A DNA stretch of 6,243 bases from Methanobacteriota archaeon (lineage in GTDB: Archaea > Thermoplasmatota > Thermoplasmata > Methanomassiliicoccales > Methanomethylophilaceae): positions 1 through 6,243 of the forward strand of contig JAKQBQ010000151.1 of assembly GCA_029574055.1 (NCBI GenBank), read 5' to 3'. Below are positions 5,420 through 6,243 of this stretch, one piece after another (the first letter of the stretch is position 1; the number at the start of each line of letters is the position of its first letter). The notes beneath the pieces were generated by a model, which worked only from the letters and a program-made list of their open reading frames with translations, ran no database searches and was not told the origin of the DNA. The position numbers and the translations under genes were made by a program.

Positions 5420-5932
5420 TTACAACAGGCTTTTTGCCTCTTCGGGGGAGATCTCCAGCGCCTTGAGCATGTACTCCAAGGCCTTCTTTGCATACGGCGC
5501 CCTTGCTTTCGGGTCTTCCATTATCTCGCCGTACGTCGCCATAACGTTGTTGAAGTACTCGATGGCAAACTCGGAGTAAAGCGACGACTCGAGGGACTCG
5601 TCTATCTGCGCTGCCTCGTTGTACGCCTTCTCGGCCTCATCATACTTGTTCACGGAGATGCAGAATGATCCGTACGACTGATAGAATTCGACCCTATCCC
5701 CGTTCAGCTCTATCGCCTTTTTGTAAGATTCCATTATCTCCTCGGGAGATATCTTCGCGCCGAACATGCCCGAAGCGTAATTCCCGCATTCGGCCCTATA
5801 GTACCACATCTCTGCGTTCTTCGGATATTCCTCGGTGAGCTTCTTGAACTGCGAGTACGCTTTCTTGAAATCCCCTTCGTCCATTGCCTTCATCCCGGCC
5901 ATGATCTTCTTGTCCGGTGTGTCTTCCGCCAT
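5420..5932 (-). CDS. Tetratricopeptide-repeat (TPR) protein
   Basis: This 170-residue, highly helical, soluble protein should be a protein-protein interaction scaffold; its partner is unknown. TPR-like helix pairs can be read at about 8-37 (GDFKKAYSQFKKLTEEYPKN is the clearest, 20-39), 42-76 (WYYRAEC to YKKAIEL), 80-114 (YQSYGSF, then KYDEAEKAYNEAAQID) and 144-162 (YAKKALEYMLKALEISP). Their A/G-Y and terminal-proline spacing fits TPR consensus positions. There is no signal peptide or membrane segment when read from the ATG at 5932. A GTG at 5971 would add 13 mostly hydrophobic residues, but it overlaps the TATA-like box at 5961-5969, so the ATG is preferred. The mRNA would have a leader of only about 5-10 bases and no Shine-Dalgarno. 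It converges on the tRNA and ends in TAA. All three arginines use AGG. Confidence 0.82.
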   Translation of the reverse strand: MAEDTPDKKIMAGMKAMDEGDFKKAYSQFKKLTEEYPKNAEMWYYRAECGNYASGMFGAKISPEEIMESYKKAIELNGDRVEFYQSYGSFCISVNKYDEAEKAYNEAAQIDESLESSLYSEFAIEYFNNVMATYGEIMEDPKARAPYAKKALEYMLKALEISPEEAKSLL

Positions 5933-5960
5933 GATTATCAAAATGATAAAGGAAGGAGGG

Positions 5961-5969
5961 GTTTTAATC
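5961..5969 (-). promoter_or_regulatory. Probable TATA box of the TPR gene
   Basis: The minus strand reads GATTAAAAC, with its centre about 33 bases before the ATG at 5932. This predicts initiation near 5940 and a very short leader. It overlaps the stop codon of the putative small ORF at 5968-6090, so the TPR gene need not depend on read-through from that ORF. Confidence 0.45.
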
Positions 5970-6090
5970 ACTTTCCATCAAAAATAGGCTTTCGGCTGAT
6001 GTCTTTGCGGGCGCGCCTCTGAATCAACTGCCGCATCCTGAACTTCGCCGCCACATACTGCGGGTCGGGAGATCGGTCTTTTTCACTCAT
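5968..6090 (-). CDS. Putative small basic protein, 40 residues, function unknown
   Basis: A short reading frame from ATG at 6088-6090 to TGA at 5968-5970 encodes 40 residues beginning MSEKDRSPDPQYVAAKF and ending RKPIFDGK. Twelve residues are Lys or Arg against five acidic ones, and the middle (16-34) is a possible basic amphipathic helix that could bind nucleic acid. By hand count, 26 of 40 third positions are G or C, close to what coding sequence here shows. It lies on the same strand as the TPR gene, 35 bases upstream. Evidence against it: it is short, lacks a clear Shine-Dalgarno (GAGTGGTTGC precedes the ATG) and has no TATA box at leaderless distance. The frame stays open upstream to a TAA at 6181-6183 without another ATG, though GTG at 6099 and TTG at 6111 are possible starts. 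I do not recognise a family. Confidence 0.35.
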   Translation of the reverse strand: MSEKDRSPDPQYVAAKFRMRQLIQRRARKDISRKPIFDGK

Positions 6091-6206
6091 TGCAACCACT
6101 CGCTCCGGCAAAGATGGACTTGCGCCTGCCGGGATCTTCTCGTGCGGCCGCGATCTGTTGATCTCAAAAAAGTTACGTATTTAACTTCAAATAAGGATTC
6201 CCAAGC
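6091..6206. other. Intergenic segment with no confident gene
   Basis: Between the putative small ORF and the gene that runs off the right end there is a GC-rich stretch, an A6 tract (6166-6171) and the TATA-like sequence of the downstream gene. The same AT box reads TTAAATAC on the minus strand, so it could drive transcription leftward as well. I see no tRNA, repeat array or convincing structured RNA here. Confidence 0.4.
6178..6185 (+). promoter_or_regulatory. TATA box of the gene starting at 6207
   Basis: TATTTAAC is centred about 25.5 bases before the ATG at 6207, with an A-rich element (6166-6172) a few bases upstream that may serve as the BRE. The spacing puts transcription initiation at or next to the ATG, so the mRNA should be leaderless. 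No Shine-Dalgarno is present. Confidence 0.55.
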
Positions 6207-6243
6207 ATGATAGAGGATGTATGGAAGAAGATGTTGGCGGATC
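6207..6243 (+). CDS. Start of an unidentified gene, truncated by the window end
   Basis: ATG at 6207 opens a frame reading MIEDVWKKMLAD up to the last base of the window. The call rests on the well-placed TATA box 25 bases upstream and on the absence of any other explanation for it. Twelve residues are too few to assign a family. The ATG is preceded by CCCAAGC, the same 7 bases that precede the rnhB ATG. Confidence 0.5.
   Translation, partial: MIEDVWKKMLAD

Noticed and set aside
6144..6165. GCGGCCGC palindrome and GATC-TGTT-GATC inverted repeat
   Set aside because: Stems are only four bases or are simple self-complementary words; not enough for an operator, attachment site or structured RNA.
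6166..6171. T6 on the minus strand as a terminator
   Set aside because: The gene to its right runs on the plus strand, so there is no minus-strand transcript known to end here; the A-rich plus strand more likely belongs to the promoter of the 6207 gene.
1..6243. CRISPR array, transposon ends, prophage or toxin-antitoxin genes
   Set aside because: I looked for regularly spaced repeats, long inverted repeats, transposase or integrase motifs and paired small genes and saw none.

Overview
The window looks like ordinary archaeal chromosome. The evidence is a GTP cyclohydrolase of the MptA type, an archaeal-style RNase HII, a TPD-motif nuclease of the archaeal/CDIN1 family, an initiator tRNA-Met of archaeal type with a TATA box about 25 bases upstream, and several genes whose TATA-like boxes lie so close to the start codon that their mRNAs should be leaderless. 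Base composition is moderately GC-rich. All eight stop codons that can be read are TGA or TAA. Together this suggests a euryarchaeal or Thermoplasmatota-like archaeon, possibly a Methanomassiliicoccales methanogen. That lineage call is inference only; no marker gene here proves it.

Layout. (1) Bases 1-1646, plus strand: the 3' part of an FAD/NAD(P)H disulfide reductase or NADH oxidase, then, 4 bases later, a PD-(D/E)XK-like nuclease with the TPD motif. These two are probably one operon. (2) Bases 1636-2535/2553, minus strand: mptA, which converges on the nuclease gene and overlaps it tail-to-tail by 11 bases. (3) Bases 2627-3602, plus strand: rnhB and, 4 bases later, a small SCP2-fold protein, probably one transcript diverging from mptA. 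(4) Bases 3704-5242, plus strand: a UshA-like 5'-nucleotidase without a signal peptide. Its arginine codon use is unlike that of most neighbours, and it has an N-terminal duplicated segment. (5) Bases 5305-5382, plus strand: initiator tRNA-Met with encoded CCA, its own TATA/BRE promoter and a T7 terminator. (6) Bases 5420-5932, minus strand: a TPR protein, preceded on the same strand by a possible 40-residue basic small protein (5968-6090). (7) Base 6207 onward, plus strand: the first 12 codons of another gene.

The genes do not form an obvious pathway. They cover pterin (methanopterin, folate or archaeosine) synthesis, nucleic-acid maintenance (RNase HII, TPD nuclease), translation initiation (tRNA), nucleotide or phosphate-ester hydrolysis, and redox. 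I found no CRISPR array, transposase, prophage gene or toxin-antitoxin pair, and I do not see a clearly new multi-gene system. The points most worth a second look are the codon-biased 5'-nucleotidase with its N-terminal repeat, the archaeal CDIN1-type nuclease in a redox operon, the unannotated small ORF, and the consistent leaderless promoter geometry, which moves two start codons.
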